NCBI GenBank assembly: GCA_019009955.1
Contig: CM032228.1
Span: 174,977,501 to 175,041,500 of the forward strand
Length of the DNA stretch: 64,000 nucleotides
Reading direction: 5' to 3'
Source: Riptortus pedestris
Taxonomy: Eukaryota; Arthropoda; Insecta; Hemiptera; Alydidae
This document shows positions 1 through 12,175 of the stretch, piece after piece (position 1 is the first letter of the stretch; each line of letters opens with the position of its first letter). The notes under the pieces are model-generated. The model ran no database searches. It was given only the letters and a program-made list of their open reading frames with translations, and was not told the origin of the DNA. Both the position numbers and the translations under genes were made by a program.

Positions 1-649
1 CTTACCCACTAAGAAAATATAGTTTTGATTTTACTTACGACAAAGAGATCATGATTTGTAGAGCGTTCGACTGCGTCTATATATCTCAACATCCATTCTT
101 TCAATTCAGCTTTGTACAAACGTGTCCTATCTTGGCATCTCTCTATAGCATTAGAAATCTTGGCAGTATTTTCGTTTACTTGCGGAATACCTCCAAAACA
201 CTGACGTACTATCCTTTCAAATTATAGAATGAAAAATTATCACTTACTAGAATGTTGTGTTTATATTGACGTGTTGTAAAAAGTTATATACAAGACAGGA
301 AAACACTTTTTACTTCCCATTTACTTCACTCAAAGGTTATCTAAGACCTCTTGCCCTTAGTCAATGTTTTTAATTAAACTTGTACTAACATTAATTACAT
401 TAATTTCTAAGATTAGATGTTCCTATTTACACTGTAAAACTTGTATTCATACATTGTAAAACTTTGAATCTGGTGAAATTAATTTTTTTGGGGAGGGGTA
501 AAACACTTGCAAAATGCTATATCTTGGTCTGTTATATGTAACTGTTATGTTGTAACAGGATTTTCCCATGACTGTAGAGGCCCAATTACATTAGAGGACA
601 CTGTTATTCCTTTAGTGGGGGTCAGGTTTATCCAGTATACACTTTAGGG
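1..649. other. AT-rich non-coding stretch
   Basis: No ORF, RNA gene or recognisable repeat could be supported here. The sequence is AT-rich and without long tandem structure. Confidence 0.5.
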
Positions 650-725
650 ACTCTTCACAATATATTTTAAGCGTTTAGTGGTTTTTGAAATTTTTACTGG
701 CATCATCAGAGCTAAAAACAATGAT
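650..725 (-). repeat. Fragment resembling Penelope-type terminal sequence
   Basis: Read on the minus strand this stretch runs TTTTTAGCTCTGATGATG, then an A/T-rich spacer, then CACTAAACGC. A closely similar arrangement lies on the plus strand at 52433-52500. CTGATGA followed at short distance by an AAACG box is typical of the terminal repeats of Penelope-like elements, which often carry hammerhead-like cores. Here the GAAA box is not intact, so no active ribozyme is claimed. Assignment to Penelope is inference. Confidence 0.3.
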
Positions 726-956
726 CAAGGATTTGGGGGATAGTGTTACGGAGAGCTATTGTGTGGAAGTAATTACAGAATCTAAAATAGCCGAAGGCAT
801 CTAAAAGGTTAGGGGCGTGCTTGCGACCTGGAGTTTGAAGTTGGACGACTCTAAATGCTTTATGATGTTGTTAGATACTCAGGTCACACAATGCTTAATG
901 AATACAATAATAATTAGGCCAAAGAATAATTTTAAGAATGGCTGACTACTGTTAGG

Positions 957-985
957 CACACACACGCACACACACACACACACAC
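957..985 (+). repeat. (CA)n microsatellite
   Basis: About 14 CA units with one CG interruption. Confidence 0.9.
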
Positions 986-1244
986 GAATACTGCGCGCTA
1001 GAAAGAACGAATGAAGCTAGTTTAGGGTATATGGATACAATACTGAAAAGATGTCTAGTTAGAGAAGATTCTATTATGAAACATAGTTACATAGAAGGGG
1101 TGGATATTGTTCAGAAATATGACAATACAATTTATAAATATGTAATGAATGCAGTGAATGAAATGAAAACAGAAATAAATTCGAAAATGAAAATCCAGTG
1201 GATAGTAAATTATATTAATGGAATCTAAATCGTCCGATTCTTAA

Positions 1245-1590
1245 TGGAGGCGGATTAAGTCATTGAGAGGTATAAAAAAACCGGTCACGCAGGAATTACG
1301 TAAACTAAGCATATTTCCCACGTGCCGGTATGACGCCCTATTTACCTGTTTCCCCATACATTTTCTATTTCTATGTAATAATCCGATGAGTATAAGTGGG
1401 TATTAACAGAAGGCCGAGAAAAGAAAGTAACAATAACTCGCTTCATATTTAATCTACGGAACCATGCATGTAATAGCAATTATAGACCATGGATCTTAAC
1501 AATTTTGGTACTGAAACGGTTTTCGATACGACTCATAATGACGGATATATTTTGAATTTTCGAATCCCCCCCCTTTTTTACTGCCCTGCG
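1245..1590 (-). repeat. Interspersed repeat R2, partial copy
   Basis: The reverse complement ends in a sequence like GCTTAGTTTACG followed by CCTGCGTGAC, matching the downstream end of the copy at 12305-13156. The region near 1540-1580 matches the C-rich part of other copies. It is a diverged, partial member of the R2 family described at 12305-13156. Confidence 0.5.
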
Positions 1591-2660
1591 GTAGGTTCTT
1601 ATTTTATACAGACAAGAAATACTCACAATCAAATAATATTTTTTCATTATTTCGCATTAGTATAGAAGAATATTTATGACAAGAAATAATTAATTGTTTC
1701 AATTGGAAGGAGACTATTGGAAGTGTCCGGATCCTACCCTCAGATTTCATGGAAGTAAAGTTTTTATTGGATAGTTAAACAGTGTTCAACCCACAAATAC
1801 TTAGGCAATGCTGCTGTTAATTAGTTCGACGTCTTTTAAGAACTTATATATTTGTGCTCCATTCGCAACCAGTATAGATAAATAGTTTGCAAGTGCCCTT
1901 TCCCCCGCTGAGACTTATAATACCAAAGATAAAATTATATTTAAGCCTGACCTATTGTTGTGCTGTAGTTCTGCCAAAGTTTATATACTTTAACAAGTCC
2001 GTTTTCAAAGGGAGGGCCGCGAGCCTTTCAATATGCGGCAGTGGGTAGCAACAACTTCTCATTCACTAATACAATGGGTGAAACTTGTTTTAATGAGCAA
2101 CACCAGACCTTTAGTTGGAAATTAATTACAAAAATTATTTCACGATAAATCTGTTAAAGTCTAACCTAATAGCATCTTCCTCTTCTGTGGCAGCCGTTGT
2201 AATGAGTTGGAAAATGGTCAATTCTATCCTAGACAGCAGTTTAGTTTTGCGCAGATAATTGTAGAATTCATAGTATTTTCCATTTAGTGACTGGAAAAGA
2301 AATATATGTTGTAGATGTTTAATAGTCTCCCTGAAACATTATTTAGCTATTTTGAAAATATAAAGAATCAGGAAGGTTTTATATTATGGCCAGTAGCCTT
2401 GTATGTATTGGAATATTAATGGTTACTCGTTGAAATATAACTACTTGACATGCCTGTTGCCTGTTTTCACGCAGAGTATCCATCTAACGTGGAAATTTAT
2501 TTAAATTTTGTGTGCTCCATCCTTTGTATACTACACACATTTCAATAATGACATTATAATAATTCGTATATAATAATTATAAACATAATCAAAACAATAG
2601 AAAAAGCATATGTAAACATTACATTAGGTGCAGATTAGTGTGTTAAACAGTAGTGTAGAT
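1591..2660. other. Non-coding stretch, no supported feature
   Basis: AT-rich sequence with no long ORF. I found no clear relationship to the repeats described elsewhere in the window. Confidence 0.5.
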
Positions 2661-3640
2661 CTACAAAATGGTGCTCCATATCTTGCATGAAAGCATTGTA
2701 TTCCTTGTTGAATGTGAGTAAAAGTTTCGGTTAGTCCGTCGACCAAGTTCCGTTTTGTAAGGTAATGTACTTGATGAGTTTTGTTCTTGGCTCGTCAAGT
2801 AATGTACAGTCATATAAGAAGTGGTCATATGTCTGTCCAGTCTCATTGTCACATTTGCATGCATTTGTGTTTGTTAGTTTAAATTTGTATAAGTAACTTT
2901 TTGTAGGTCCATGTCCTGATATAAATTGGATAAACAAAGTGTTATTTTTTTGTCTCTGGCATGTAGTTGGTATGGACTTATGTAATTGTCGCCCTTTAGT
3001 AGTGTTTGTTTATCTTTCGTCCCATTTTTTATAAGATTCGTTTTTCAAAAGAGTTTTAATGGTCTGTTTAGGTAGTTTAGAGTACGTAATAGGTATTGAT
3101 TCGTCTCTTGAAGCTGTATTTGCGAGTCTGCTGTGTCATTTCCGGAGTGTCCTTTGATCCATGTTATTGCCACTATTACTTTCTTCTGTCTACATAGTGC
3201 AATTAATCTTTTGATCTGTACAGCCTGTTCGTTATGGTTTTTGTTATTGTAAGTGCGGTCTATGCTAATTTAGCTGTCCGTGTAGATTATACTAGTCTCT
3301 CTTTCACTTGAAATATCGTGCAGTGTTTTGAGTGCCTGAGTAATTGTAAGGTTTTCTGCTTGATTGTTTGCACATAGTGGTGATAGTCTGTATTGTCCTC
3401 TCTGTATAATATTGCCGTCTTTCAAAATGATGTACGCACACCCAACGCCATCCTTGTTTTTACTTCCGTCAGTGTATATGTGATATGTCCACGTTATGTC
3501 TAAGTTGTCTAATGGTGTAATGTAATCCTTTGGGTGTAACCAGTATGCATGCATATGCATTAAATAGCTATTTTCTTTTCAATATATTCTGACAGTCTTA
3601 CTCCGCTTTGTCCAGCGAATTATATTTTGGCGGTTGAACT
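2661..3640 (-). pseudogene. LINE ORF2 fragment: RNase H and C-terminal region
   Basis: The minus strand encodes, in broken frames, the RNase H domain of a non-LTR retrotransposon. Visible motifs in order are YTDGSKNKDGVGCAYII, an AEN acidic motif (QAENLTITQAL), IIYTDS and WIKGHSGND, matching the D-E-D-H/D active-site order of LINE RNase H. A later segment carries FISGHG and a CKCDNETGQTYDHFLYDC cysteine/histidine cluster typical of LINE C-termini. A stop follows YTDS near 3270 and at least one further frameshift lies near 2730-2860. The copy lacks reverse transcriptase and endonuclease, so it is a 5'-truncated, dead fragment. An RNase H domain suggests an I/R1/Jockey-type LINE; the exact clade cannot be fixed by eye. 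Confidence 0.75.
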
Positions 3641-6528
3641 CATGTTTAGAGAAAAAATAAACGCTGTAGACGTAGATGACTGGTGAAAATTGGCTTAAGC
3701 TACGATTGAATACCATATAATCTCAACCAGACTGATAAATAATAAATTCCAATTTTTCTTTAATACCAGCAAAAGATTGTCTAGAAGTTGAATCTAATAA
3801 TTTTGAATTTCGCACTACAGAATAACACTCTATACAGAGTAACATATTCTACACACATCTTATTATGATTTATCAGGTAACTTCAGTAAATTTCCTTCTG
3901 ATGTGACAGGGAGGAGGACATCATAATATTCATAAATATTTTTTACTTCGGAGTAAATACTCTCTCCTGTTAGTTGGTAGTACGTTATTATATATAAAGT
4001 AGTGACAATATTTATTTATTAATGTATTAAGAAGTGAATTCTGCCAAGGCATTGTCATGTAATTCTAAGGAGACTTCGGTGTTGTCGTGGGTAGACCTTC
4101 GGTCTACAGACTTCAGAGCACTCTAAATTGGATTTTGGTTTGTCGTTACCTGGGGCTTAGGGTTGAACTTCTTCCCATTTCCCTGATATCAACTCAGCAT
4201 TGCAAAACAATTGAGTGGCAACTTGAATAAAGAAGTGGCAGTCATTTGTAATGCCTAGATAATACTGCAGGGTATTAAGATGACTTTCCATCAAATTGGG
4301 CCACAAAGACACTGTGGAGGCCTGGTTATTACTAGTTATTTTCCAGTCTATTTCAGTAAGCTGGTACTTGATAAAGGTTGCCGTAGCTCCAAGGTTTGTC
4401 CAGCTATTCACATTTGGGTCGTATTGGTTCTCTTCACTCAGCTCTGTTTCAGCATTAGGTTATAATTGCCAATTTTCTTACGGAAATTCAGAAAGTTAGT
4501 TGATTCTAATTCTACCTACTACTACTAAGACGCTCGAATTTCTATCAATCAATCTATACATGTTTTTTTTTTCTTTGGCTATAATTTCATTTGATAATTG
4601 TCAAAGAGAGCTTAAGATTCTAGTATTTTGTATATAGAGTTACTAAGAGAGGCAAATAAACTGAAATTTACTAATGGTGTCATCTTTTTGTAATTCGTTT
4701 GCATGGAAAATCAAAATGTTTTATCATGCCTATCTTCGTATGAAATGTTTATGTTTTGGGTTCTGAGCTTATTGTATTCTTTATTGTGAATGTAGTTTTT
4801 CTTTTAAATACTTGACTCTATTAAATACCCCTATTGCAGCAATCTTGTTTTTTTTTTTTTTTTTTTTTTAGGAATTTCCTACTATAATGATAATATCTCG
4901 TTACTTTTGTGAAAATTCCAAATAAGAATGTAATGCCATACATTTTGAGGCGAACGAAACACATTTCCACTAATTGTATTATAAATTCAGTATGTTGAAA
5001 ACATGACATCTGAGCGGAGATTTAAGGGAGATCAAAAAACAATATCAGATGTATCCCAGTGCCTAAGCTTTAGATTAAAAAAATTAATGCCACATAATTT
5101 TAGAATTTTTTGTAAGTAATACATGGCTAAAACAAATTTTATTTATCTTTAATACGTTAGGGGTAAAAACAACAACGGCAAATTGAAGAGATGAGGCGAT
5201 TGTATTTATTGAGAAAAGGCCACCAAATAAGGACTGGATACACTAAACTAGGGAAAACGTCTCACTTCAATTGGAAATCATGACTAGTTCACTAGTCTTT
5301 TTTCTTTAGTAACAACTCTTCGTTACTAGAAATGTAAATTGGCCATGAAATATGCTACTAGTCTGGTTCTCTCTAACATGCCGCTCAAGTTGGAGAGTGT
5401 GGTTTGAAAGTGCTACGCACAAAGAATACATCATTTTGAAGGATTAAGATATTTCACTACGATCCGGTACATATCTTATCAAACAAAAATACTTATATAA
5501 AATGTTTAATGCGACGAATAATAACAAAAAATATATCCTATTTTACATTTCTCTTTTAGTCAAAATTTGTTCAATTGAGAACTTGTCTATCAGTTTTACC
5601 TGCAACCGTTGAATTTCGTACCCTATAACTCGATCTCAATGTCCTACTATGACCGCGAGAAAGAAAGAGGTTCCTTCGACCGCTTACCGACAAAACTAAC
5701 GAAGGCAAGCCACTCCTAGATTAAGGCCCGCTGGCATGGTACCATCATTCTTTGAGTGAACTAGTGACATTTCGGCACCCAATAATGGAGAATACCTTTA
5801 GAAATAAAGCTCCGATCTCTAGACTGCTCCAAACATTATAGGGAAATCCAGTTTTATATGATTGTTTTTGTTGTTTGTTATTGCCAAGATGGAATGATAG
5901 TTTTAAATTGAGTATCGATATAAATGTATGTTTTCAGTAGGTGAATTAGTTGGATCCCATATTACGAGTTCTTCGTTTTGATGGTGTATACGAGAACAAG
6001 CGCATTTTTCTACGAAACCATAAATAACTTGATGAATTATTATCATTTCACAAAGGTATCACCAAAGAAAATGTATTTGGCTCTGTGCCCAGTCAAGTGA
6101 ACAAAAACAGAAAATGATTTTTTTTATTATCATCCTGTTATGGCTAATTGGAGTTGGCACTAGAGTGGATACGTGATTTGAGCAACTCACTAAATAATGA
6201 TCAGTGGACTAATGTATTGTGATTTTAAAAGGAAAGCACCTCATCAATTCCAACGCCCCATCTAATATACTACATGAAATAATTGAAAATAATATGAAAA
6301 AATCATTACGCTTAAGCTGAAAGAAATATTGCCTTTTATGTTAAACGCAAAAAAAAAAAAAAAGATTCGTGAGAAAAGATGCAATAGGACATTCAATCAC
6401 CTTGACCTCTGTAATCGAGAGAGAGATATAGAATATTACTGCAAATCTGGGCAGAATTTGAACATGTCCGAATCTATAACCACTCTCATGAACCCGCTCA
6501 ACTCGGACAAAGAACAGTAAATGTAAGA
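3641..6528. other. Non-coding stretch with homopolymer runs
   Basis: No gene is supported. It holds a poly(T) run near 4849-4869, a poly(A) run near 6349-6362, and a short ORF (4157-4411, minus, 84 codons) with no recognisable motif. A small piece at about 6133-6160 resembles the tail of the SINE family seen at 11955. Confidence 0.45.
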
Positions 6529-6726
6529 GTGGAGCGGGCGTGCAGTGCCGCATTTCCGATAGCAATTGTATTTGGTGTGAATCCTATCTTCTTCATGATT
6601 ACTCCCGCGAGGCATTGTATGCTGGTGTTCTTACCAGTTGTATTCGAGCATTTTTCTAGGAATCATGTATTTGCAAAACCCCGACATTTTTATGTCTATA
6701 TATTAATATATTCTGTAAATTATTAG
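6529..6726 (+). CDS. Hypothetical ORF, weak member of the IFF/LPP ORF family
   Basis: A 65-codon ORF of unknown function. It contains NPIFFM followed 12 residues later by LPVVFEHFSRN, which parallels the RIFF...LPPEIIFYL block of the ORF at 28859-29215. DNA over the IFF block also aligns (AATCCTATCTTCTTC against TGTCGAATCTTCTTT). No other domain is seen. It is shorter than its best relatives and lacks the GFKI block, so it is either a degenerate copy or a chance ORF. Translation is not demonstrated. Confidence 0.2.
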   Translation: MERACSAAFPIAIVFGVNPIFFMITPARHCMLVFLPVVFEHFSRNHVFAKPRHFYVYILIYSVNY

Positions 6727-8090
6727 TACATTTATGGTACTAATTTTCCAATTACAGTTATGGAGTTTAGCTTAGTTTCACAATTAGAATGTATTTTGGA
6801 ATTTATATGTTTTATTGTGGAATATATTTTACTTTTACAACATCAGGCACATTCAAGTACACTAGCCTTCGTCGCAAGCTCAGTGGGCACAAAAAAATAA
6901 GACTACTGCCACTTTAGGAAAGTTTCACCAATTTATTGAAACAGTTGCTAAATCACATGTCAAGATTCCATGGTAGAATATTTACAGATCTAAGAAAATA
7001 TTTACGAATAACAATTAACATTATTTTCATTACAAAACTTATTTTACTTTTATTATTTTAAATAATAAGAATTTGATTACCTTTCCTAATATTTTACGCC
7101 ATTTAAAATGAACTTTAATGCCTATAAATGCATCACTTGTGCATTGAAAAATCAATTTGACATTGTATATGATAAAATATTTGGAATGCGGTATTTAGTT
7201 GTTGTAGTCTTTCAAAACTAGCCAATCACCAAAACTTCAGTATTGAAGAAGCTAAAAGTTTCATTTGAGTAATGCTGTACAATGCCCTGTGAATTATTCG
7301 AAGTACACGTCAACGTAGCTTCCATGGAAATGGACATCAAACCTTGCAGGTGTCGTCATTATGAAAGAAAATTGGAAAATTCTTTGTAAATAAAATTGTC
7401 TAATTCTTATAATTATAGATCACCCTCTCACACAGATAAAAGAACGGGGTAATATTGGACATAACTCCTTCCTACTAATTATTATGATAATTGATTAAAG
7501 ATTAGTTCGACTTGAACGATGAAAACGAATGGAAGCAATGACATTTGATGTACACATCAAGCAATGAAACATCACTTCCCTGAATGGAAGGTGCCTGAAA
7601 CTAATTCAAATAAATTAAAAACTACGACAAATTATGTGGGATTTAGAAAAAAAAAAAAAAAAAAACTATTACAGGTTTCTTATCACAATTTAATCAATTC
7701 CCTTCTACTCGCAAGTTCATGAAAACGTCGCTGTCTGGACCACTCCCCAAGCAGAAATATCAGTTCTAAAAACAAGACCATCAAGTGCATTTAACAGGAT
7801 CTCTAAGTAGGAATAATTAACATCAATTAATGGCGATCGCAGGAATCTGGATGAAATTAAAAAGAATTCGGGGACTCATAAGAATATTTTAAATACACTG
7901 CCAACCATAAATATAATTAATATAAATATAATTGCCAACCACTCTTCAAGAAATTTCAGAAACGAAATGCTTCTACCTCAAATTCCAAGAAAAAACTTAT
8001 AAGAATAAACACAAATAAGGAAGAAATAAATTTTCTTCTGGCTACTCTACTTAGCCTTCGGAAATTTACGAAAACTATGTGGTAATCTCG
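6727..8090. other. AT-rich non-coding stretch
   Basis: No supported gene. It contains a poly(A) run near 7647-7666 and an approximate local duplication (TATAAATATAATTAATATAAATATAATT) near 7908-7935. Confidence 0.5.
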
Positions 8091-8095
8091 GGTTT

Positions 8096-8434
8096 GAACT
8101 CATTAAAGAAAATCCTTCGTTCCACCCTTGTTCACCAGCAATGAAGAATATAATTTTTTTTTTAACTTTTTTAATCTCAAGTCTAAACGTCTGTGGGTCA
8201 TTTGTTTATTTCAAAAATGTAAAACCCGAATAACATTTTGAATAACATATTCAACAGATTTACTGACAAAAGTAATAAATGATCTTCATTTTCTCTTCAC
8301 GTACGTTGTCAATCCAATCAAAACATTTTTGAAATATACAAATTGCCCACAGATGTTCAGACTTAAAATTAAATAAGTTTTTTTCTTCATTGCTGGTGGG
8401 CAAGGGTGGAACGAAAGGTCTTATTTAATGAGTT
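8096..8434. repeat. Inverted pair of SINE-related segments
   Basis: The left arm (about 8096-8220) and the reverse complement of the right arm (about 8322-8434) match closely, including CGTTCCACCCTTG, CACCAGCAATGAAG and CTGTGGG. The outer ends, AACTCATTAAA on the left and TTTAATGAGTT on the right, match the middle of the SINE at 11955-12175 and its relatives. The structure is best read as two SINE-type copies facing each other across an approximately 100-bp spacer, with a tail that differs from the common one. Confidence 0.6.
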
Positions 8435-8535
8435 AAACCTTCCTATTACCTAGGCGGAAAGAATCCGAAGTCCCTGTGCTTACTAAGTCAATTAAGGCCA
8501 ACCCATTAACTGAGGTGTCCAACCCTAGGCATTGA
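8435..8535 (-). mobile_element. Degenerate tRNA-derived SINE head
   Basis: It continues outward from the right arm of the inverted pair. The order of short blocks (CCTATTACC, AAGTCAATTAAGGCCAAC, CCATTAACTGAGG) parallels the minus-strand SINE heads at 15398-15605 and 27505-27715. Confidence 0.4.
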
Positions 8536-8672
8536 AATGAATGAAAATGTTACTGCTTCATAATTGACCACAAACATATAATCATTTATTTATTTTGGTG
8601 TGTCGCAATTTGAGTGATTGACACTTTTTCTCATTGTTAAAGTAAAATTGTTTAGGTAAAGCCACCTTATTA

Positions 8673-9011
8673 TTAAAACATCTCGCCGTAGGAAAAAGCT
8701 CTGTTATGTTTTCTCCAGTGGATATTATTAGGAGCAGAAATCAAATTATTTAGGTCTCCACTTAAATCTTTTAGTGTTACATTTGATTGCAAAGCTAATT
8801 TTGCATTTTTAACAGCCAAAATATTTCCCATGGTGTCTGAATGTCCTGGTATCCAATGGATAGTTATTACTTTATTCATTTGTGTTTGTAAGTTAGTTAG
8901 TAGTTCCCGAAGCCGTCTCGTGAGTGGTTGAGTTGAGTTAAGATTAAGTATTGATTGTATAGAGCTGTAGGAGTCAGTAAAAACAAGAATGTTGTACCCT
9001 AGAAAGGTGTT
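8673..9011 (-). pseudogene. LINE RNase H fragment
   Basis: Translation on the minus strand gives LGYNILVFTDSYSSIQSI followed by WIPGHSDTMGN, the D and H/D motifs of LINE RNase H. The upstream portion is separated from it by the insertion at 9022-9291. The long open frame continuing up to 9206 is a chance fusion with the A-rich part of that insertion and is not part of the protein. Confidence 0.65.
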
Positions 9012-9301
9012 ACAGTCCAAGAAAAAAAAAAGTGGGAAAGGAGAAAAATGTGAAAAAAGGGGGAAAAGGAGAAAAATGCATAATAAAAAAAATAGATAAA
9101 TAAAAAACAATAAAAATAAAAATAAATTATAAAAAAAAAAGTAAATAAATATATAAAAATAAATAATAATCAACGGGTTGGTGTGCATTTGTCGGCGATT
9201 TCCCATGGTCGGGGAACTTTAATACGGTTTTGCGAGCGCTGGGCATTGATGACCATGATGTTTTATGCCCAAAACCCAAACAAACAAACAAACAGTCCAA
9301 G
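9012..9301 (+). mobile_element. SINE-like retroposon inside a LINE
   Basis: An insertion of about 270 bp is flanked by the 10-bp direct repeat ACAGTCCAAG (9012-9021 and 9292-9301). Its 3' end is a (CAAA)n tail directly before the second duplication, and the unique part contains GAGCGCTGGGCATTGATGAC. The 5' half is A-rich low-complexity sequence. The long direct repeat and simple tail are signatures of LINE-machinery retrotransposition. No ORF and no clear A/B box are visible, so it could also be the 3' end of a LINE. Confidence 0.65.
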
Positions 9302-10099
9302 AGGTAAGCCTTGTCGTTCTGCAGTGATGTTGCTTGATAAGTCCGGTAGTCTACACGTTAGTACTTGCCATCTGTACATATGAAAAGTCCTGTCCTGTTT
9401 TCTGTAATTATGTTCCGGCACTCGTGTTTATAGTGTAAAGAAGAGTGTTAGTTTCATTTCTTAAATTTTTTTAAAAGTTAAGGTTCGGTATATGTATTTG
9501 CCAAGGCACTGTGTTGTGTTCCAATAAGATAAATGTTAGGTAATGTGTTGTTGTAAGTAGCGTTTGAAACTATCTGAAGTGTTACGGTGTATTTGTGAAT
9601 TAAAATTATTAATATGATCAATCAGTCTTCTCTGGATTTTATGTGATGTATTCAATGTAAGGGCATGCTTGTTTGGGAAGTGTTGATATGCTGAATTTCA
9701 TTATATTAAACGAAAATCGATTATTTAGAGGAAGTTCTCCAGATTCTGCACACAAGTTTATACTTGGCGTTGTTCGAAAGGCACCTGGTGCAAAGGCTTG
9801 TGTTTTGGATGACCTCAAGAATGTTTTAAGTTTGGCTCCTCAGTAAACTATAGTTTCATTGTCTAAAATGGATCTCGTATACGAGCGATATGTCATCATC
9901 ATAGTTTTATGATCTACACCCCATTTTGTGTTTCCAGTAACTCGCAGTATATTAAGGGATTTTTTGAATTTTTGGGATAGCATTTTAATATGAGATACCC
10001 AGGTTATCATTTTATCGAAAGTTACTCCTAAGAATTTTATTGTGTGTGTTACAGGAATTTTATTTTTATAAAGATTTAAAGGCGGTTTTAAACGTGTTT

Positions 10100-10790
10100 T
10101 TTTTTTTTTTTTGTGAAAAGGGTAGTTTTCGTTTTCCTGGTGGAAACCGTAGATTGCTTTCCTCGCTCCACTTTTCTACATTATTTATGGTGTATTTTAT
10201 TCGTTCTATTACCACATAAAATGAGCAGAGATGAGTAGACGATCAAATCATCAAGAAACAGACAGTAATGCACATCAGTTGGTATATAATCTGTGACATT
10301 ATTAATTGGATTATTAAAACGAGAGGTACTTAAAACGCTGCCTTGTGGCACGCCACTGTCCTGTATGAATGAATCTGAGAGAGATATCTATTGTTTAACT
10401 CGGAATGTTGTATTACCAAAATAAGAATTTATGAGCATATTGTTCTTCCCTAAATATTCCATTGAATATTTATGCTAGCTTAGGCATGATTGATCTCCAT
10501 ACTATGTCAATAGCTTTTTCAGTGTCAAATGACACGGCTAGTGCGAAACCCTTTTTTTAAAATGCATTTAGTAAACCACTTTCTAATTTTACTATTTGAT
10601 ATATGGGCCTAAAACCACATTGATATATAGAAAGGAGTTTGCTTGATTCAAGGAACCCTACTAGACGTTTCTTAATCATTCTTTGGAATAGTTTTGACAG
10701 GCAGCTGGTTAAGGCAATCGTTCTATAGCTGGATGGAAGAGCCTTGTTTTGGCTGGACTTCAATATAGGTATAACTATAGACTCTTTCCA
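10100..10790 (-). pseudogene. LINE reverse transcriptase fragment
   Basis: The open part (10557-10763) reads PSSYRTIALTSCLSKLFQR followed by MIKKRLVGFL and YQCGFRP, matching the conserved LINE RT motifs PxSYRPIxLTSxLxKxxE and QxGFR. Further on, in broken frames, come FDTEKAID, a GVPQG-like region, and a DLIVYSS segment corresponding to the YADD-box surroundings. The metal-binding motifs are degraded. Confidence 0.65.
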
Positions 10791-11016
10791 TACTTCAGGA
10801 TATTCGTCAATTTCGAAAATATTGTTAATAAGTTGGAGATAGCGGATTTAATATTTTAAATTATTCCACCTTTTCCAGTTGCAGATTGTTTTCGCTTTTG
10901 CAAGATTTTTTTACGTTTGGAATTTACATCATATGTTGACTGATAATATTTCCCCTGAGCGTTACTGATGTCCAAAGGGGTTTGAATAATTTTATCATCA
11001 ATTTTAAGGCCAGAAA

Positions 11017-11459
11017 TTAGAGGTAATATTTTTTATTTTGAATTTTATTAATATGGCGCCATATTTCTTTGGAAAACAATTCACTCCAGCATTGCTTTTT
11101 GGTCTTCCTCATTATGGCTTTAGCTCTTCCTTTTGCTCTTTTATATTGTTCTATGGCGTAAGGACTTGGACATGTGGAGAAGATTCGAAATACTCTCTTT
11201 AGTATTTCGAAATACTCCATTTTGCTTTATTTGTGTTGAATCTAGGAGTATTTTCGTGTCGAGGATTTGCACAGAAAGCGCAAACTGGTTCATTTTTACA
11301 TCGGGCAGCAATATTCCCAAGGCTTTTACATCGGTGACAGATTGTAGGCTTTGGGATGTACGGACTTTCACTAATAGGAGACCAATTTTCACATATTAAA
11401 CTAACAGTCAAAAAGGGGATTCTGTGGGTTACGTCTTGAGTTAATTCTTCGAACGGCAA
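11017..11459 (-). pseudogene. LINE ORF1 zinc-knuckle region joined to ORF2 linker
   Basis: Residues ICHRCKSLGNIAARCKNEP then CAFCANPRHENT form tandem Cys/His clusters of the kind found in ORF1 (Gag-like) proteins of Jockey/I/R1 LINEs; the histidine of the first knuckle is replaced. The adjacent frame gives EQYKRAKGRAKAIMRKTKKQ, the basic segment that normally lies between endonuclease and reverse transcriptase in ORF2. Their direct junction implies an internal deletion of the endonuclease. Confidence 0.55.
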
Positions 11460-11954
11460 TTATTCCTTGTTCCATTAGTTAATTCAAGATTTCTTCGGCG
11501 TTTAATTCTTGAATTTCAAAATAGCCTCGATGAATTTTTGTTTGATATGGTTTGAAGGCTGACATCTATTGACAAATCATAAAACATATTTGTTTGAATC
11601 ATTTTTTCATATAAGAGGGTTGTGGGACATTTGAGTAAAATAGTTCCTCTTCGACGTTGTTTGAATATAGTGATGTCTTTAGAAAATTGGCTATTTCATT
11701 TCGATATAGCAAAAGGGCTTACTTTATTAAAGTCTTATCTAACGAGGTTCATTTTAGTTAGATTACTTGTTTTGCTTCTGATAAATGCCAAGGTTATCTT
11801 GCGTGCGTTCCTTATTTTGTCCTTCTCTGCTTTGAAACATGCGGTTTTTCCAAAGATCTCTTCAGAGTTTAGGGAGTAGAAAGTTTTAGTTTTATTCGTT
11901 ATCATTTGGAATGTACAGGATGATGATGATCAAACTTGTATTGGTATTTATAGT

Positions 11955-12175
11955 TGTATAGGGTCTCAGCTTAGCGACATGAGTTAAAGCACTGGCCTTA
12001 ATGTGACATGGTAAACCTAGAGGCGTGATTTCGATTCCCAACTGGGCAATAGGGATTTATTTAGTGACGAGTTATTAAATAGAGTCCCACTGTGGGTAAA
12101 AAATGGTGGTAACTTGTAAATAACCCGTCTCAATTACCCATAGTAGCAAAAACTAGAATTTAATAAATAATAATA
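11955..12175 (+). mobile_element. tRNA-derived SINE, family A, full-length copy
   Basis: The head has an A-box-like TTAGCGACATGAGTTAAAGC and a B-box-like GATTTCGATTCCC at tRNA-like spacing. The body ends with AACCCGTCTCAATTACCC and an AAT-rich tail. At least eight other full or partial copies occur in this window on both strands (15398, 16600, 27505, 28128, 38384, 46795, 56015, 56757), which defines the family. Two copies serve as landing sites for later DNA transposons. It is non-coding, and internal pol III transcription is inferred from the boxes. Confidence 0.75.

Larger units (their letters stand above)
8665..11910 (-). mobile_element. Decayed LINE (RNase H-bearing non-LTR retrotransposon)
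   Basis: Reading from high to low coordinates the minus strand shows an ORF1 CCHC-type zinc-knuckle region (11199-11459), an ORF2 linker (about 11017-11140), reverse transcriptase motifs (about 10100-10790) and RNase H (8673-9011). This is the order expected of an RNase H-bearing LINE. ORF1 runs directly into the post-endonuclease part of ORF2, so the endonuclease region appears deleted. Many stops and frameshifts show long inactivity. A 270-bp retroposon flanked by a 10-bp duplication sits inside the RNase H part. A second fragment of the same LINE lies in the opposite orientation at 15128-15365. Confidence 0.7.

Noticed and set aside
4157..4411. 84-codon minus-strand ORF
   Set aside because: No recognisable motif, no similarity to other ORFs in the window, and length within chance expectation.
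9012..9206. N-terminal extension of the ORF at 8673-9206
   Set aside because: It runs through the A-rich part of a later insertion; only the part below 9012 is LINE protein.
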